Of a stretch of 64,000 nucleotides of DNA, positions 62,307-64,000 are shown piece by piece (the stretch's first letter is position 1; every line of letters starts with the position of its first letter). The notes under the pieces are model-generated. The model saw only the letters and a list, made by a program, of their open reading frames with translations, ran no database searches and was not told where the DNA came from. A program made the position numbers and the translations under genes. The DNA comes from Bacteroidetes bacterium MedPE-SWsnd-G2 (GTDB taxonomy: Bacteria > Bacteroidota > Bacteroidia > Flavobacteriales > Flavobacteriaceae), in assembly GCA_001874335.1 (NCBI GenBank), contig MPDE01000009.1:62001-126000 (forward strand). Reading direction: 5' to 3'.

Positions 62307-63671
62307 TTAAATAGTCATTGAAAATAATTGCGTATTTGGTTTTTTTGCTTGTAACAGCACATCAAATGCCATACAAACATTTCGTACAAAAGGTCTTCCT
62401 TTCTCTGTAACTAAAAGTACTCCATCTTCAACTTCAATCAACCCGTCTGTCTTAAATTCTTCGAGCTTTGGTAAAACCCCACCTAATGTAGTAAAAAAGA
62501 AATCATCTTCACCCCAAGAGGTCTTAAATTTGCACATTATATTTAAAATATGTTGTCTTATTTTTAAGTCTTCATCATTTAGAATATGCCCTCTATAAAC
62601 AGGGATACAATCTTCATCTAATGCTTTATAATACGTTTTAATATCTTTTATATTTTGACCAAATCCGTACCAACTATCCCCAATCGATGAAACACCTAAA
62701 CCAATCATTAATTGCGTTTTTGATGCTGTATATCCCATAAAGTTTCGATGAAGCTTTCCAGTCTCCATAGCTTCATAAAGAGAATCCGATTTTAATCCGA
62801 AATGATCCATACCAATTTCGTGATATCCTGCCTTTGCCAATTCCAATTTACCATGTTCATATTGCTTGCGCTTTATTTCTGGTGTTGGCAAATTAGACTC
62901 ATCATAACCGCGTTGCCCAGTTCCTTTAATCCAAGGCACATGTGCATAACTATAAAACGCAATACGGTCAGGTAATAACGCTTTGGTTTTTGCTATAGTC
63001 TCGATCACATGTTCTTCTGTTTGAAAGGGAAGACCAAAAATAATATCGTGACTTATTGAGGTGTACCCAATTTCTCGGGATTGTTTTGTTACACGTTCAA
63101 CATTTTCAAAAGGCTGAATTCTATTTATCGCTTTTTGTACTGTGATATTATAATCCTGAACACCAAAACTCACACGTCTAAACCCTAAATCATAAAAGGT
63201 TTGTAGATGTTCTACTGTGGTGTTGTTTGGGTGACCTTCAAAACTAAACTCATAGTCCTTTGCCAAATCAGATTTGGCAAGGATACCATCAATTAGAAGT
63301 TTTAAATTTTGAGGTTCAAAAAATGTAGGCGTACCTCCACCCAAATGTATTTCCTTTATTACTGGCTTGTCAACAAATAATTCGCAATACAAATCCCATT
63401 CTTTCAGCAATGCTGTTATATATGGAGATTCTACTTCATGACGTTTTGTTATACGTTTATGGCATCCACAAAACGTACATAAACTTTCGCAAAAGGGAAG
63501 ATGAATATAAAGGCTCAATCCATCTATAGTATTACTTTCATCAAAAGATTTTTTCACTGACATTTTCCAGTTATCCAAGCTAAAGGTATTCTCATCCCAA
63601 TAAGGAACCGTGGGATAGCTTGTATAACGTGGCCCTGCAACATTATATTTATTTACTAAAGATTTTGACAT
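62307..63671 (-). CDS. hemN: Oxygen-independent coproporphyrinogen III oxidase
   Basis: A 454-residue radical-SAM enzyme that makes protoporphyrinogen IX without oxygen in haem synthesis. Visible: YTSYPTVPYWDE at the N-terminus, cluster motif YIHLPFCESLCTFCGCHKR (CxxxCxxC plus the extra Cys), GGGTPTFFEPQNL, then HDIIFGLPFQTEEHV and a C-terminal HemN domain (MGYTASKTQLMIGLGVSSIG). True HemN length and motifs, not the HemW paralogue. It lies upstream of uspA and is preceded by an Fnr-like box with a perfect -7 element (63688-63736): oxygen-limited expression supplies haem for the adjacent cbb3 oxidase. Confidence 0.96.
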   Translation of the reverse strand: MSKSLVNKYNVAGPRYTSYPTVPYWDENTFSLDNWKMSVKKSFDESNTIDGLSLYIHLPFCESLCTFCGCHKRITKRHEVESPYITALLKEWDLYCELFVDKPVIKEIHLGGGTPTFFEPQNLKLLIDGILAKSDLAKDYEFSFEGHPNNTTVEHLQTFYDLGFRRVSFGVQDYNITVQKAINRIQPFENVERVTKQSREIGYTSISHDIIFGLPFQTEEHVIETIAKTKALLPDRIAFYSYAHVPWIKGTGQRGYDESNLPTPEIKRKQYEHGKLELAKAGYHEIGMDHFGLKSDSLYEAMETGKLHRNFMGYTASKTQLMIGLGVSSIGDSWYGFGQNIKDIKTYYKALDEDCIPVYRGHILNDEDLKIRQHILNIMCKFKTSWGEDDFFFTTLGGVLPKLEEFKTDGLIEVEDGVLLVTEKGRPFVRNVCMAFDVLLQAKKPNTQLFSMTI

Positions 63672-63687
63672 AAGTAACGATTATAAA

Positions 63688-63736
63688 CAAATGTAGTTTT
63701 CCTAATTTTCTAAAATTATGACAAATATCATAATTT
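63688..63736 (-). promoter_or_regulatory. Fnr-like box and -7 element of the hemN-uspA promoter
   Basis: Box TTATGACAAATATCATAA (63716-63733; arms AAATTATGA / TCATAATTT reach 63713-63736). On the minus strand a perfect -7 box TACATTTG lies at 63695-63688. Box centre to last G is 36.5 bases, equal to the pflB, ccoI and crp promoters. The hemN ATG is 16 bases beyond the -7 box. Confidence 0.8.
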
Positions 63737-63849
63737 ACGTTATTCCTCCTGATAATCAAAGCGATAAAAACACAAATTGTCTAAGTTTATTAATTTGCTA
63801 TTGAACAAATATTGATTAACTTTCATCCAACTTAAAACCACAATTAACC

Positions 63850-64000
63850 ATGAAAAAATCATTACTATTTTTAGCAACATTGGCATTAATGTTTGCTACA
63901 TCTTGTAAAAATGATAAAAAAGAAACAGAACCTGAAGTTCAACAAGACGTTGAAACGGAACAAGTAACTAACGAAGATAAAGCGACCATAAAGGGAACTC
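63850..64000 (+). CDS. Small lipoprotein, N-terminal part (runs off the window)
   Basis: The ATG at 63850 opens a frame to the window end (50 codons). The product begins MKKSLLFLATLALMFATSCK, a lipoprotein signal with lipobox (Cys19), followed by a charged, unstructured stretch rich in E, D, K, Q (KNDKKETEPEVQQDVETEQV). The functional domain lies beyond the window. No family can be given. The divergent hemN promoter lies 100 bases upstream; its Fnr box is not at the matching distance to any TTTG on this strand. Confidence 0.75.
   Translation, partial: MKKSLLFLATLALMFATSCKNDKKETEPEVQQDVETEQVTNEDKATIKGT

Noticed and set aside
63716-63850. Fnr-like box considered as regulator of the plus-strand lipoprotein gene at 63850
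   Set aside because: No TTTG occurs on the plus strand at 36.5 bases from the centre, so the shared-geometry rule fails on that side.
1-64000. Search by eye for tRNA, rRNA, CRISPR arrays, transposases, integrases and toxin-antitoxin or defence genes
   Set aside because: None seen: no tandem repeat array, no transposase or integrase motifs, and base composition looks even, so no mobile or defence island is claimed.

Overview
The window is a compact, AT-rich chromosomal segment of a marine-type member of the Bacteroidetes, almost certainly family Flavobacteriaceae. Evidence: three secreted proteins with type IX secretion (T9SS) C-terminal sorting domains, promoters of the Bacteroidetes type (TTG-N19/20-TAnnTTTG), absence of Shine-Dalgarno sequences, a fused CcoN/CcoO oxidase subunit, the alternative GlmU-like family, type B ribosomal protein L31 and DUF4199. 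I see no rRNA, tRNA, CRISPR array, insertion sequence or prophage. The region is mainly core metabolism in short operons separated by clear intrinsic terminators.

Layout. 1-2001: end of an iron/cobalamin-type ABC uptake operon (binding protein, permease, ATPase). 2062-5187: rmuC and two convergent T9SS cargo proteins. 5255-8370: carB behind rpmH. 8538-12568: TPR membrane protein, lytic transglycosylase, alpha/beta hydrolase, a degenerate GNAT-like protein, mtaB. 12682-16872: an orphan peptide-binding lipoprotein, a YhhN-family membrane protein with a decayed second copy beside it, the GlmU-like protein and rpmE2. 17026-22173: DUF4199, GT2 glycosyltransferase, phospho-sugar mutase and an MsbA-like exporter. 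22445-23981: ECF sigma factor, membrane protein (likely anti-sigma) and periplasmic Spy-like protein. 24035-28987: truncated-haemoglobin lipoprotein, Asp-box lipoprotein, RsmB-type methyltransferase, secreted endonuclease I. 29144-32815: purL. 32885-37547: DUF3360 transporter, pflA, pflB. 37881-45708: acyl-CoA synthetase, then MarR regulator-fadN-fadA-fadE. 45815-52009: secreted M28 and M1 peptidases and a sortilin-like beta-propeller protein. 52042-61404: Fnr-type regulator divergent from the complete cbb3 oxidase operon ccoI-S-NO-Q-P-G-H-tauE. 61454-63671: hemN-uspA. 63850-end: start of a small lipoprotein.

The strongest regulatory result is an oxygen-response module readable from the DNA. 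Near-identical Fnr-like boxes (TGAC-N4-RTCA) lie upstream of pflB, hemN and in the crp/ccoI divergent spacer. In all four resulting promoters the centre of the box is exactly 36.5 nt from the last G of the -7 TTTG, which is class II activator geometry. The crp/ccoI box serves both strands symmetrically. The Fnr-like regulator, with several N-terminal cysteines, is the obvious candidate to bind them, and would couple microaerobic respiration (cbb3), O2-independent haem synthesis (hemN), a universal stress protein and anaerobic pyruvate cleavage (pfl).

A second circuit is the MarR-type regulator of the beta-oxidation operon, with a perfect 22-bp palindrome sitting directly upstream of the -7 element of its own promoter. 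Other points worth attention are a DUF3360/SLC23-26-like transporter in the place where formate channels are usually found next to pfl, intrinsic terminators placed a few bases before downstream start codons (candidate attenuators), and a decayed YhhN paralogue.
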